Counted from the first letter of the stretch, positions 31,086 through 42,640 are shown. The stretch: DNA of 64,000 nucleotides from Norana najaformis (GCA_964023275.1 OZ029923.1:6987729-7051728); one strand, 5' to 3'. Notes: a model not told the origin generated them from the sequence alone. Translations and numbers: made by a program.

Positions 31086-31995
31086 ATAAGACAGAGATAT
31101 TATTTATACAACTTAATTGCTGAAGTGCTTGAATACTCGTTACAAGATACGTTACAGAAACTTTATTTGCATCGATTTTGTTTTTCTTGAAACTGGTTTA
31201 CTATAAAACAATTTTAGTAACAAAATACCTTAAAATTTAGAACTGAAAGCAACTATTACAGCCAAACCGTTTCAAATCATTCAAAATGATTGGCTACATA
31301 TTTAAGTTATTAATGAATTTATAATAAATTATTCATTATATATCTTCCAGTTAAAGTCGATTAATGCAGAAAAAGCGTCTTACTGTTGATAAGCAAGACT
31401 CGTTACGTACCAGGTTACATAGTAGGCCTAATAGTATTTATTACTAAATACTGTTAATCCGATGCAAATATGTAAATAGTTCGAAAACGTAATGTAACCG
31501 GTGTTACTGTTGCCCTCTGCAGACTGTGATCTTGAGTCGTTTGTTATTTCGCGTGTTTCAATTCGAGAGAAAAATGTTGATTTTATCTGTGGTTGCAAGT
31601 TTTTTGTCAATAAATTTAACTTGGCCCATTTCCTCGTTTAGCCAAGCGGTTAGTCGGGAGTTGAAAGCCGGCGAGCACCAGCCAGGTGTTTGTTGAAGCC
31701 GGGTTACAGCCGTCGTATTATGCATGGCTTTTTTCGAGCTTCGTGTATGCTTGGCTACCTCTGTTCCATTCCGTATCTATGTAAATAAGCTTAAGCTGAA
31801 TTCCTCTATTTGTATGTCCATGTCTCTGTCTGTTTGCCTATGTCGCTTTCTCCGTTTGTCTCTTTGTATGCGTGTCGCTATCTGCTTCTCTCTATTTGTC
31901 TGTATTTTGGCTGTGATCCGTTAATTACCATGCACATAAGCTGCATGATATAAGGACCTGTAAAGCATCACTGTTTATTTAACTTTGTCTATCTG
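31086..31995. other. AT-rich unassigned sequence with one AATAAA
   Basis: AATAAA at 31609-31614 is the first canonical polyadenylation signal I noticed downstream of the receptor, 1.56 kb after its stop. A link to that gene is a guess. There is no recognisable coding region. Confidence 0.4.
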
Positions 31996-32098
31996 TGTGT
32001 AAGGGCGTTGACCTGACTGCGGCTTGATTCTGGTGCACCATTAGATGATGCCTTGTGCATTAGACACCGGCGCTATAGAAGTTACAAATTACAATTGA
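31996..32098 (+). repeat. T-repeat, reference copy
   Basis: GGGCGTTGACCTGACTGCGG, TTGATTCTGGTGCACCATTAG, ATGATGCCTTGTGCATTAG, ACACCGGCGCTATAGAAGTT, then ACAAATTACAATT. About 100 bp, non-coding, with no clear tRNA-like boxes. At least seven copies occur in the window. Confidence 0.8.
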
Positions 32099-32194
32099 AT
32101 ACTGTGTGTATGTTTACCTGTGTTTTCGTATGTCTGACTGTCGTCTAATCCTGTGTACGAATCGGAACGTATTTTGTGCACGGACTTCTATCTT

Positions 32195-32695
32195 CCACCA
32201 TGTTCTCCATCACCACCTCTTTTCTCTCCTCCTTCTCCTCTGTCTCCTACTCAATCATTTCCTTCTCCTTCCTCCTTCATTACCTTTATCCTCCTCCTCC
32301 TTCTCCCCCTTCTCCTTTTCCGTCTCCGCTTTCTCCTTCATTAACTCTTTACTTCTTCACCTTCCTCCATCACCTTCATGCGTCTTCTCCGCCTCCTTCT
32401 CCGCTTCCTTCTCCGCCTCCTTCTCCGCATCCTCCTCCTTTACCGTTTCCTCATATTCCTTTCATCACATTTCTCCTCCTTTACCGTTTCCTCATCTTCC
32501 TTTCATCACATTCCTCCTCTACCGTTTCCTCATATTCTTTTCATCACATTCCTCCTCTACCGTTTCCTCATATTCCTTTCATCACCTTCCTCCTCCTTTA
32601 CTCTTACCGTCGTCTTTTTCCGTCTCCTCCTCCTCCTTCTCCTCCTTTACCTTCTTCTTCCTACTGCTCCTCCTTTTCCGTTACCTGACCCTCTC
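32195..32695. repeat. Polypyrimidine tract with a 37-40 bp tandem unit
   Basis: C/T-rich throughout. At 32440-32600 a unit with TTTACCGTTTCCTCATATTC and TTTCATCACATTCCTCC repeats four times. Ser/Leu/Pro frames are compositional. Confidence 0.88.
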
Positions 32696-33047
32696 GTAAA
32701 GGCGTGATCACGTGGTCACAACATCAACAGCAGCTGCAGCCGCTGAACCCAAAACATTTGAAAGGCAAGGCAAATACTACACGAAGCCCTTCGATCGCAC
32801 AATAACATCACGTAACGCATTCATGTGACTTGTGCACGTGGTTGATATTGGTGTAGGTCTTATCCGTTCGTCTGCAACTTTTTACGTCGCCGCCCAAGTT
32901 ATTCAGTTAGGCCTACAGTCTGTCTTTCGTTGAATCGGTAAAAAGGCCTATAGTCTGTCTTTCGTTGAATCGGTAAATGAGCAATTCTTCTGCAGTGTGA
33001 TCGAATAACCATTAATTAATATTATAATCTGGCTCGCAACCATGAAG
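32696..33047. other. Unassigned; 33-bp direct duplication at 32911-32976
   Basis: AGGCCTACAGTCTGTCTTTC and its neighbour AGGCCTATAGTCTGTCTTTC are each followed by GTTGAATCGGTAAA, back to back. Confidence 0.7.
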
Positions 33048-33452
33048 GTGTCTCCGATCTTGTTACAAACACGTTTGTAACTGCAAATCCACATTATGCG
33101 TCGTTGCACTCATAAAAGTACAAAGTATCTCTGGTACCAACAGACACTAGTGTCCGGTACCCTACTTCCACAATGCAACATTGAACAAGTGTCTCGTATC
33201 TTGTTACGAACGCACTTTTGCAACTGAAGATCGACAGTATGCATATAATTATTCCTAAAAGTATTATCAAGTATTACTTCCACAATGCAACATTGTACAA
33301 GTGTTTTGTAGCTTGTTACGAGCACACTTTTGCAACTGCAGATCGACTGTAAGTAACTAAGTATGTGTGCATGTAATTATTTCTAAAAGTGTTATGTCTG
33401 ATTGAATCAGACACTAATGTCCCGTCCGTACTTTGACAGTGCAACGTGGTAG
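33048..33452. repeat. Tandem repeat of 110-150 bp, three copies
   Basis: Copies begin near 33048, 33189 and 33300. Shared landmarks are ATCTTGTTACRAACRC, TTTGCAACTG(C/A)AGATCGAC, TACTTCCACAATGCAACATTG, and in copies 1 and 3 CAGACACTA(G/A)TGTCC. Length differences come from presence or absence of the ACACTAGTGTCC block. It is a satellite-like cluster with no coding frame. Confidence 0.85.
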
Positions 33453-33599
33453 CTAAGCCGTGTGGTCAGTTCGTCATTCTGGAACATGTTGCCATGCGAT
33501 CTGCGACATGAACTTCTTGTCTTTGCCCTCCCTCTATTTCACCAGCGGTTGAAGATCAGTCTGTTTGTTTGTGGTCTTGTATTGTCTGATCAAGCGCAC

Positions 33600-33652
33600 A
33601 TTGAGGAGTTTTCTTGAAAAGGCGCTGTATAAATGCCCAATTACAAATAAGA
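33600..33652 (+). repeat. SINE/LINE tail module
   Basis: GAGTTTTCTTGAAAAGGCGC then TGTATAAATGCCCAATTAC. A lone 3' end without a recognisable body. Confidence 0.55.
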
Positions 33653-33829
33653 TCAATGTGGCGAGAACGCTTATGCATGTATTCGTGTCGTGTTTCGTTT
33701 AGGCCACAGTGAATTGTATAAAATGCTCAGTCGAACTCTAATTAAGCATATATTATGCATGGGTGTTTGCTAGCATAGTATCAAGAACACCAATTGGCCA
33801 CATGAATAATGTATGAGTATGAGTTCACA

Positions 33830-34065
33830 TGTACGTACGTACGTATGTATGTATGTATGTATGTATGTATGTATGTATGTATGTATGTATGTAGGTATGT
33901 GTGTATGCATGTAGGTATGTATGTATGTATGTATTTATATATGCATGTATGTATGTGTATATGTATGTTTGTATTTAGGAAGAGTGTATATATATGTATG
34001 TATGTATGTATAAATGTATATATGTGGTGTATGTATGTATTTATGTATTTGTGTATGTATGTAGA
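33830..34065. repeat. (ATGT)n microsatellite
   Basis: Starts with GTACGTACGTACG and continues as ATGT with TTAT variants. Confidence 0.96.
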
Positions 34066-34274
34066 CACCTACTGTAACGCCTTCTATGTACTTCACAAAG
34101 CACCAGCCTAAATGATGTTGAAGTCATTAAGAACAAAAGTAAATCAATAAGCAAACAGTTTTCAGATGACTGCAAGAGTCACCACTGGCGGATTCCCGCA
34201 GACACGAAGAGCCCAACTGACGGATTCCCATCCACAGTCGACAGCAGACATCATGTTGGCAATTTTTGGATCAG

Positions 34275-35140
34275 GTATGTATGTATGTATGTATTTATGT
34301 ATATGTATATATGTATGTATATGGTGTATGTATGCATGAATGCATGTATGTATGCACGTATGTATGTGTGTATATATGCATGTATGTAGGTATGCATGCA
34401 TGTGTGTATGTATGTGTATGTATGCATGTATGTGTGTATGCATGTATGTATGTGTGTACATATGTATGTATGTATGCCTGTGTGTATGTATGCGTGTATG
34501 TATGTATGTGTGTGTATGTGTGTGTATGTATGTGTGTATGTATGTGTGTGTATATGCGTGTGTATGTATGCGTATGTATGTATGTGTGTGTGCGAGTGTG
34601 TGTGGAAATGGTGTGTGATATGCACAGCGCATAATACATGCACACTTACATGCATACGTAATTGGATACACGCATACATACTGTACATGCATACATACAT
34701 AAAGTATACATACTTAAGTACATACTAAAATAAATGAATAACTAGATACATATATACGTGTATACATAAGTATATAGATACATACATATATACATAAAAT
34801 ACATACATACATAACTACATACACGCATTTGTGTATATAGATAGATACATACATACATACCTAAAATACGTACATACAAAAATACATACATATATAAATA
34901 CATACATGCATACGATATACATAATTATATACATACATACGTACATAAAATAAATACATAAATACATACAGACATACATACAAAAATACATACATACATA
35001 AATACATACATGCATACGACATACATAATTATATAGATACACACATACATACATACACTCATACATACATAAAATACATACCTACATAAATACATGCAGA
35101 CATACGTATATAGATACATATATTCATACATATGCACACT
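34275..35140. repeat. (ATGT)n passing into (ACAT)n, palindromic microsatellite
   Basis: ATGT/GTGT units cover 34275-34600. After a 30-bp junction the array turns to CATA/AATACATAC and runs to about 35140. The two halves are roughly self-complementary. Within 34740-35140 a unit near 140 bp recurs (AAATACATACATGCATACGA at about 34895 and 34999). Confidence 0.93.
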
Positions 35141-35520
35141 TGCAGTGTTAAACAGGATTTATTCTTGCCCTAAATGTCACTACAAGGCCATAGTTTATTT
35201 CCCCAAATGCTACCCGATACAAGAACTTTTGTCATTAGGCCATTGAGCTAATTTAGTAGGCCTACTTGTAAGCCCAGAGCTGTTTTTTCATTACATGCAG
35301 GAAATTCTCTGTACCAACAGAGAAAGCGGAACAAACCGCAATGATATCTCGTCCACATCTGATATGTTCTTCTCTGAAGCGTTGAAAAACTATCAACAGT
35401 GTGCCTCAGAGATATTCAACAATGAAGTCAGTCCCCAGTCGTTAGCCAAGGCCCCGATCAAGGGTTTTAATTAGGCCAAAGCGATGCTATAGAAGATTGC
35501 GTTTTGCAGAGGAAAAGAAG
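35141..35520. other. Unassigned; module at 35276-35340 also at 40426-40490
   Basis: GAGCTGT, TACATGCAGGAAATT, AGAAAGCGGA resembles GAGCTTT, TGCATGCGGGAAATT, AGCAAAGCGGA near 40430. This may be a diverged dispersed repeat. No gene is recognised. Confidence 0.4.
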
Positions 35521-36005
35521 AACTTGCACTCTAGAAGTGGTTCAGACTACCTCTTGGTTATTTCAGTTGAAGATGCACTTCCCCATTCATTTCCCTTCTG
35601 AGCTTCAGACTACCTTCCATTGAAGATACATATCTCTCTTTTTACCATACTGTAGGTCTAGACTACTGTTAGTAGTAGTTCATCAGTTTAACGACAGCTT
35701 ATGGCATCAAAGGCCGTTGCCGTCGCCCTCCTCCTTTATCCAGGCTTGGGACTGGCACTACCCCCAAACAAGGAAGTTGCGGAGTTTACTACTGTTGAAG
35801 ACACATCTTCCCATGCACTTCGCTGCTGCTCGTTGATTCAGACTACCTCCCATTGATGCTTTTTCTCATACACGTTGCACCTCTCGGTAAGTCTTCTGCC
35901 ACTGGTTCGGCATATTTCTTCTAAAGATACATTTTATCCTTCCATTTCGCTCCTGCTAATAGGTTGACACTTTCTCCCACTGAAAGTATTTTTCCCGATA
36001 CGTTT
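35521..36005. repeat. Degenerate tandem repeat of about 80-100 bp
   Basis: TTCAGACTACCTCYYRTT followed by GAAGATRCAYWTCTCC recurs near 35528, 35602, 35786 and 35837. Copies are poorly conserved. Confidence 0.6.
35672..35785 (+). repeat. Dispersed repeat, copy 1
   Basis: GGCATCAAAGGCCGTTGCC, GTCGCCCTCCTCCTTTATCC, AGGCTTGGGACTGGCACTAC are found inverted at 59885-59995. The open frame over it is short and unrecognised in both copies. Confidence 0.8.
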
Positions 36006-36039
36006 AACTGCTGTCTGCAGTTTTGTTAACCAATAAATG

Positions 36040-36470
36040 TATACAAACATACATACATACAGACAGGGAGAAATGCATGCATGCATACATACATACATAA
36101 ATTCATGCATACACACATACATTCATACATACATACATTCACAACCATGCATTCATAAATTCATGCATTCACACACGCATACATACATACATACATACAT
36201 ACATACATACATACAAACATACATACACTCATACAAACATACATTCACAAACATACATTCATACATAAACATATGTACTTATACATACATACATTTATAC
36301 ATACACACATACATGCATGCATACATAGATACATACATACATAAATTCATACATTCATACAAACATACATACACTCATACAAACATACATTCATACACAA
36401 ACATATGTACATACACACACATACATTCATACATACATCCATGCATAAATACATACACATACACAGTCCT
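36040..36470. repeat. (ACAT)n microsatellite with ATTC variants
   Basis: CATACATTCATACA and CACAAACATACATTC blocks. A longer unit ACATACACTCATACAAACAT repeats at about 36220 and 36365. Confidence 0.95.
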
Positions 36471-37084
36471 GCATTACTTAATAAACCAGAGAGGCCTCAA
36501 TTGAGAGATCTTCTTGAATATGTCTTCCTCTCTTCCATCGTGACAAACAACCCCTTGGATTTCAATCATCAATGCATCGACTGCCAGACGAGCTTCCCAT
36601 CCGCTAAGCCTCCATTTAATCACTTCTTCTTCGCATATAAATCCCCACGCGCTGCTGGAGTTGTTTTCCTCCAGCGAGATCATCCGAGACTTTAATTTAC
36701 CCACAGCAATCAAGCGAACATTGTTGCCGTCGACGGCAGCATAAACAAGGTAACGCGATTAAAGGTTAAAGAGTGCGTTGAACTGTATTAAGAAGGTGAT
36801 TGGCAGTCGTTAACAAGCTCTGCCATCAAGACTGCTAACTGTACGACCATTAGATTCTTTACGTCTTCCACGGTCGTTCAACTACACGTTGCCTGTCAGC
36901 CCTTATTCGTTCCTGGAACTGGATATCTTGATTCACTTGATACAGTGCGCTGTAGTCGGATGATGACATCCCAGAGAATGCTTGTTGTATGCGGAGTCGT
37001 TCTATAAGATGCGGAAAGGAAGCAGCTCAAGAAGCTTCTCGGTCTTTTCTTCCGGGAACTTTCCGATTTCGACGTCACCTGTGA
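36471..37084. other. Unassigned sequence
   Basis: There is one 96-codon frame (36405-36695) that starts inside the microsatellite and lacks any recognisable motif. No repeat module is seen. Confidence 0.4.
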
Positions 37085-37615
37085 CAAGACAAAATGTGTG
37101 TGTGTGTTTGTCTGTGTGTCTATCTATCTTGTTCCCTAAATGTTCATCCCTGCCGTTGATTTTCTTTAAATCTGTAGGTCTGTATCTTCCTTTTTCTCGC
37201 TGGCTGTTACTAAGTCACCGTTTCCGATTCTGTGTCTGTCTCAGTGCGTCTCTCTCTCTCTCCCTTTTCCTCTCTCTGTCTCTGTCTCTGTCCCTGTATC
37301 TCTGTCTCTGTCTCTGGCTGCCATCTTCTGTGCAGAAGCAGAGGTGACGACACTGAAAACAGATATTCAGAGAGCCATAGAGATGGAGAGACAGAGACAG
37401 TGAGAGAGACTGACAGAGAAAAAGATGCATACATAAATACCTACCTACATACATACATTCATACATACATACATACATTCATACATACATACATACATAC
37501 ATACATACATGCTCACATACATACATTAATGCATGCATACCTACATACATACATACATACATGAATACAGGTAGACAGACAGACAGATAGACAGACAGAC
37601 AGACAGACTTAATTA
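37085..37615. repeat. (GT), (CTGT), (GACA) and (ACAT) simple-sequence cluster
   Basis: TGTGTGTG at 37097, TCTCTGTCTCTG at 37250-37315, GAGACAGAGACAG at 37388-37425, CATACATA to 37565, then GACAGACAGATAG to 37608. The CTGT and GACA blocks are complementary and 100 bp apart. Confidence 0.9.
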
Positions 37616-38164
37616 TAAATAACAACTGTAAATGCTTAGCTGCTGTTACGTACAGTTGTTAAATGTGACCCATACACATTCTTGCTCCTGCTTTTACTGC
37701 TTTTGCAACATACATTAACAATCGATAGTTTTCTTTTCCATCGTTCTTAGCACCGTTCTGGAATTAATTGGCTGCGATACCACGCGAGTGATAAAACCGA
37801 TGACGCCATAAGGCTGATTACTACGCCTCTAGTGACGTCAAAGTACATTTCTATGATCTAAAATCCCTGCTTTTAATATCGCATTGCATCCAACTTTTAA
37901 TGATTAATTCGTACGATAACAGTTGCGCAAATCATATGACGTAATCGTTTGGTACCAGGTGCAATATTGAAGATCTAACGAAGATATATACATACATACA
38001 AATATATACATATATACACAAATATACTTATATATACAAATATACATATATATATACACATACATTCATATATACAGAGTTGCAAATTACAATTAATTAC
38101 TGTGTGTATGTTTACCTGTGTTTTCATTTGTCTGCCTGTCTATTACTGTGTACGAATCGGAACG

Positions 38165-38202
<38 letters not shown>

Positions 38203-38309
38203 AATTAATGAATCCTTTTGAAGCTTCATATGAATAATGCGCTATAGAAGATCTCATATTAGATTAGATTTGACTAAATGTAGTTTCCAGTATTGAATGT
38301 CATATTAAT
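37616..38309. other. Unassigned; AT repeats at 37985-38080 and (TA)n at 38167-38200
   Basis: No gene is recognised. The (TA) run is about 30 bp. A segment at 38082-38165 (GTTGCAAATTACAATTAATT, TGTATGTTTACCTGTGTTTTC, TACGAATCGGAACGTATT) closely matches 32082-32175, so this is another copy of a dispersed repeat just 3' of the T-repeat. Confidence 0.6.
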
Positions 38310-38790
38310 AAATGTACCCGCATTTTCTAGCGCCTGTATGACCTCGACGAATTTCTCAATGAATTGATCGGGGTGAGATCCTTCACCACCACTGCATGTT
38401 TGAATGTATGCCACGCCACTGGCCCAGTTAGCAACAGTGGTTAAAGCGTAAGTCAAGGGGCTTCTATGCGTGAGGATGCAGGTTCGCCTCCTGGTCGTGG
38501 CTTATTTCAGAGACTCGAATCTCGGGCTAGCACTGTCCGTACACGGGGACCTTACTGTAAATGGCGTGGCATCCATTAAGCGGTGGTGAAGGATCTCTCC
38601 CGAGAAATTCATTGCAAAATAAGCAGGGCCGAGGCCATACTGTCGCTGTAGACAAAACGTTTATATCTGTACTCGCCATTTAAGGTCCTCGTGTACATAC
38701 CGTGCTTGCCGAGATTCAAATATCTGATAGTAGCCACGATCGGTATGCGAACCGACAATCTCACGCCCAGAACTAGCTAACCAACTAACA
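38310..38790 (-). mobile_element. SINE C interrupted by another SINE C
   Basis: The outer minus-strand copy occupies 38310-38418 (TTCTAGCGCCTGTATGACC, GGGTGAGATCCTTCACC) and 38674-38790 (GCCATTTAAGGTCCTCG, GAACCGACAATCTCACG). Between them is an opposite-strand SINE C. The outer halves join cleanly at CGCCA when the insert is removed. Confidence 0.85.
38419..38673 (+). mobile_element. SINE C nested inside SINE C
   Basis: A complete-looking plus-strand copy of 255 bp: head with GGTTCGCCTCC B-box, CGTGGCTTATTTCAGAGAC, GGGGACCTTACTG, AAGCAGGGCCGAGGCCATAC, TCGCTGTAGACAAAACG. It is flanked by CGCCA at 38414-38418 and 38674-38678, a possible 5-bp target-site duplication. Head-to-tail order is opposite to the host copy. 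Confidence 0.85.
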
Positions 38791-39465
38791 AAGCTTGGTT
38801 TGAGTTAAGCTTGGAGCCGATTGACTAAGAACGCATTAGAATGAGGATGGCTGGAATCAGTTGGGAGGCCTTCTCATTCTCCTAAAAATCGTATGAAGAT
38901 GGTCTGATCCAGAGGAGGTACTCCTCCCAATTCCTCTAAAATCGCATGGGGATGGTTTGAGTCAGTGGAAGCAATCCTCCCAATTCTCCTAAAATCACAC
39001 GAGGATTTCTGAGCCAGTGGGGGGGGGAGTCCTCTGGGGAACCTCTGGGTAAAAGTGCTGGTCTTATTCTTGTCTTTCGTTTTTGCCAACAACTTCTAAA
39101 AGGTCTACAGCCTGGGCCTCTTGCCGTTAAAGTCATGCGCAGCTGATAAGTGACCCGTCAACTGGCAAGTCTGAATAGCTGTTGAGACTAAAACAATCAG
39201 AGAAGTATCACACGATGAACATCAAATGATGAAGATCCATCTATTCTACCTTCAGCTTTTTGCCCTATTTGTGACATTAGGCATTTAGTTTTAAACAGGA
39301 GATCTTCAAAGAGCAGATCAAACTCTAACAAATGCGGGCATTGACTTAGCAAAGCCACTTAGTTTACTTAAATGTACGGTCATTTCTAACTTAGCGCAAC
39401 CGATTGCCTAAGTGATGTAGATAGTCTAAATAAAGATCACTAAATGGGGTAAGTCGTTCAGTGTT
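38791..39465. other. Unassigned; loose 60-bp repeat at 38850-39015
   Basis: TCCTAAAAATCGTATGAAGATGG, CTCTAAAATCGCATGGGGATGG and CTCCTAAAATCACACGAGGAT occur about 60 bp apart, with CAGTGGGAGG-like spacers. This is a three-copy degenerate tandem repeat. Confidence 0.6.
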
Positions 39466-39609
39466 CTCTGAGGAGCATAACCTATTTTTTCTCTGAGGAG
39501 CATAACCTCATTTTTTCTCTGAGGAGCATAACCTGTTTTTTCTCTGAGGAGCATAACCTCATTTTTTCTCTGAAAAGCATAACCTGTTTTTCTCTGAAAA
39601 GCATAATCT
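39466..39609. repeat. 25-bp minisatellite CTCTGAGGAGCATAACCT, six copies
   Basis: Units of 24-26 bp end in ATTTTTT, CATTTTTT or GTTTTTT, with the C-type and A/G-type ends alternating. The last copies change GGAG to AAAG. Strongly conserved. Confidence 0.95.
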
Positions 39610-40559
39610 CGTTGATGAGTTTTCGGGTTTTTAGAAACTCACGATTGTGCAATAACGTGAGGTCGGTCTAAACCAGTTTGTGTTTGTCTGCTATCTTGGC
39701 GGGAAAGGGCCCATATAAGCGGACTGAAAGGCATGGTTTAGAGCGCGCGAAGATTATATAGCAGTGATCTGTCGTGTGTTAAGTTGAAAATTTGAGTTAT
39801 AAATGTCCCTGATAGATTAGTGCGCTTACAAACTGTGCCGATTCAAGTACTGTTGTGATCGAACTGCTCGGTTAATTATAATTTCTAAAATAAAAACTCC
39901 GGACACAGAGGTGAACGGCGAATGCTTTACTTCACGACAACCATGCAACCACCAGAAACTTCGTCACCCGACGTAACTGCGCTATAAAAATTAGAGTCAT
40001 AAAATAGTTCCGTAACGAACTGTACCGTTTTTCTGGAGTCGAAAACATGTTCAGGGAATTGGCAATTAGTGTCATGGACTGAAAGTGTGTTTCACATCGT
40101 TAAATCGCTTATTAGCCTGACTAGTTAATTTGTTAACGACACGGATACTCCTCTGCGGTGTTTGCTTTGATATTTGCCCAACGGAGTCCCCATTATAAAA
40201 CCCACACTTCGCACTGTCCACAGCACCACGGGTCTCCCTGTTTATGTCAAAACAGGATAATGCATGCCGCTAGAGGCGCCACGGTCGGTCTGCTTGTTGA
40301 TGTAGTGAGACTCAACAGTAATGTATAATTCTGGACCTAACCGCCATATTGCGCCTAAACTATTGTTGCTTTGTTACGAGTCTGCATGAACTTATCTCTT
40401 CCCAAATCGAAGATTCTAGACTAAGCCCTGAGCTTTGCACATTGCATGCGGGAAATTGTTAATAACCGGCTGATACTAGAGCAAAGCGGATCATATAACC
40501 ACATAATGCGTTATAGATATACATTTGAAAGCGTTATACATAAAGAAATGTGACATTGT
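39610..40559. other. Unassigned sequence
   Basis: One tail module (GCGCTATAAAAATTAGAG) lies near 39979. There is no recognisable gene in about 950 bp. Confidence 0.45.
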
Positions 40560-40830
40560 CGTGTAGAATAGCTACATTGGTTGACGCGTACGTCAAGCCG
40601 CCTCTGAGCGTGAGCGTGAGGATGCCGGTTCGCGTCTCGGTCGTCGCTTATTTCAGAGAAATTAATCTCGAGCGAGCAAGATTCGTACACGGGGACCTTA
40701 AATGGCGTGGCGCCCATTCAAACGAGCAGCGGTGGTGAACGATCTCACCCGATTAATTCATTAAAAATGAGCAGGGTCGAGGCCATACGGTCGCTATAGA
40801 AAAACGTTTACATTTACACTTACACCTACT
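40560..40830 (+). mobile_element. SINE C, reference copy
   Basis: Head TAGCTACATTGGTTGACGCG and B-box-like CCGGTTCGCGTCTCGG. Body CGCTTATTTCAGAG, GGGGACCTTAAATGGCGTGG, GATCTCACCCGATTAATTC, GAGCAGGGTCGAGGCCATAC. It ends GGTCGCTATAGAAAAACG with an (ACATTT)n tail. About 270 bp. Confidence 0.85.
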
Positions 40831-41204
40831 TCATCCACATTCTTATAGAAAGTGGTCGTCCATAAAAGACGGTCGCAAAGAGGAGGAATTGCAAATGCTT
40901 ACAAGGGGAGGGGTTTTACCCAATGCAGGCATCCACATTTGCATTTTCCAAAGACCATGTAAATCGTTTAACTCTACAGAATCTCATGTACATGATTATA
41001 GACCCAGATACATTTAACCTATACTTCTGTTCACTTGTCTTGGTCCAAGTAAATAAGGTACCCTAATATTAGAACCCATAGTGCTGTCTAGCGATGGTAA
41101 CGTCATTGAAAAGCCCTACTACAAGTAAAGTAATGTAACATATCCCATATCGCACAACTGAGGCGTAAGACGCTCATTTAATATTGAGGCCCTGTCTCTC
41201 CGTC
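40831..41204. other. Unassigned sequence
   Basis: No recognisable gene or repeat. Confidence 0.4.
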
Positions 41205-41350
41205 TGACGTTTGGATCTTGACCTGGACCCGAACCCTTTTGCCTATCGATTTTATTTTGACTGAGCGCCTGTGAATAAGCTGGTCCCTCGGCGAGGCTTT
41301 CGATGGGCGCTGTAGAAATCTCGGAATTACGATTACGATTACTATTACGG
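41205..41350 (+). repeat. LINE-alpha 3' end
   Basis: TTGGATCTTGACCTGGACCC, TATCGATTTTATTTTGACTG, AATAAGCTGGTCCC, TGGGCGCTGTAGAAATCTC and (ATTACG)3. Only the 3' UTR is present. Confidence 0.8.
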
Positions 41351-41742
41351 TATTAGACGAATCCCAAGGTCCTGGACACGGGGTCAGCGTACCGCAGGAC
41401 TTGCCGTCTTCTTCCCAGCTTACACCGATACCAAATTCTACTGTTTGGTGACAGAGGCACGGTGTGCGCAAACAACATGCCTAGGGTCTTTACAATACAA
41501 TACAATACAATACAATACAATACAACTTATATTTATAACGCGCCTTAATAAAACAATGTCTTACTCAAAGGACGCGTTACAACATAATAATTAGTTATAG
41601 TACCGAGAGAATAAATGAGTCTTAAGTTTTAATTTAAAAGTATCTATTGAAAAGAGCATCTTCGGATAAATTCACAGAGTCGAACCCGCAACCGCATGAT
41701 TTACAAACGCGTTGCGACAGACCGCCGTGTCGCACGCAAAGA
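41351..41742 (-). mobile_element. SINE B split by an insert carrying (AATAC)n
   Basis: The body lies at 41351-41490 (CCAAGGTCCTGGACACGG, CTTACACCGATACCAAATTC, GCGCAAACAACATGCC) and the head at about 41683-41742 (GTCGAACCCGCAACCGC, GACAGACCGCCGTGTCGC). The roughly 190 bp between has (AATAC)7 at 41491-41525, then TTATATTTATAACGCGCCTT, a minus-strand tail module. This indicates another element inserted into SINE B. Confidence 0.75.
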
Positions 41743-42222
41743 GACAAGAGAGAGATGATTAAATATTGCCAGTTATTTACTTTTACTATCTATCGCTCTA
41801 ACCGTTATTTAACGATACTTTAGCGTAAAAGAGATGTAATTGCACGACATATTAATATTTCATAAGGGCATATAGTTTTATATCTCATTGTAGTAGATGA
41901 AAGTCGTATGTTAATCAACGTATATCGCACAAGCAAATACGTTTAGCGCTGGCATAACAATTACAGCTAGGTTCATACAATATTCAATTTCTGATGGCGT
42001 TGTTATGGCGGAATCAGGATTTTGAAACAGAGCATGCGACGATATATGTGTTGTATCGAGATGCAGTGATAAACAATTAGGAAAATGCCATGGGGGGGAC
42101 TTCCCGAACACCAACACTGAATCCCGCTCGTGTAGGCAAAACTCTAAAATCTAACAGTCATCCTTTGAGCAAAAGCAGTCCTACTGCCCACGACTGTAGC
42201 AGGAATTCCGTTCTCTTCCCTC
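41743..42222. other. Unassigned AT-rich sequence
   Basis: No recognisable gene or repeat. Confidence 0.4.
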
Positions 42223-42640
42223 CTAGTCGTAATCGTAATCGTAAGCTAGAGATTTCTACAGCGCCCAAAGAAAGCTAAGTCGCGGGAACCATCTTATTCA
42301 AAGGCGCTTAGTCAAAACAAAATCGATAGGCAGGACGGGTTCGGTTGCAGGTCAAGATCCAAGAGTCAGACAGTCAGACGGCTATGCTGGTTGATGTTTG
42401 GAATTGAACCGGAAAGTGAGATGAGGGGAAGAGGGAGAATCAGGATAGGATTTGTCGCAGAGGAGTGTTTTCAGTTTTGAGTGAAAGATCTGCGCAGAAA
42501 TTGCAAGAGGTGAAGTGTTGGTGAGTTCGCATGATGGGTCAGATAATTGTCGTAATTCTGGTGGGAGTTTATTCCAGAGGGCAGCCATCTGGTATCGAAG
42601 CACACAGGGCCGTCGAGAGGTCCACAAAATGCGCTACAGA
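42223..42640 (-). pseudogene. LINE-alpha ORF2 C-terminus with 3' UTR and ATTACG tail
   Basis: On the minus strand the frame reads ALWNKLPPELRQLSD, then FHSKLKTLL and FRFNSKHQPA before a stop at 42382. A 3' UTR and (ATTACG)3 end at 42223. The LWN-LP-LR and F-SKLKT motifs are the C-terminal signature of CR1/jockey-type ORF2 proteins. Upstream of about 42640 the frame loses recognisable text. The copy is the longest LINE-alpha fragment in the window. Confidence 0.8.
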
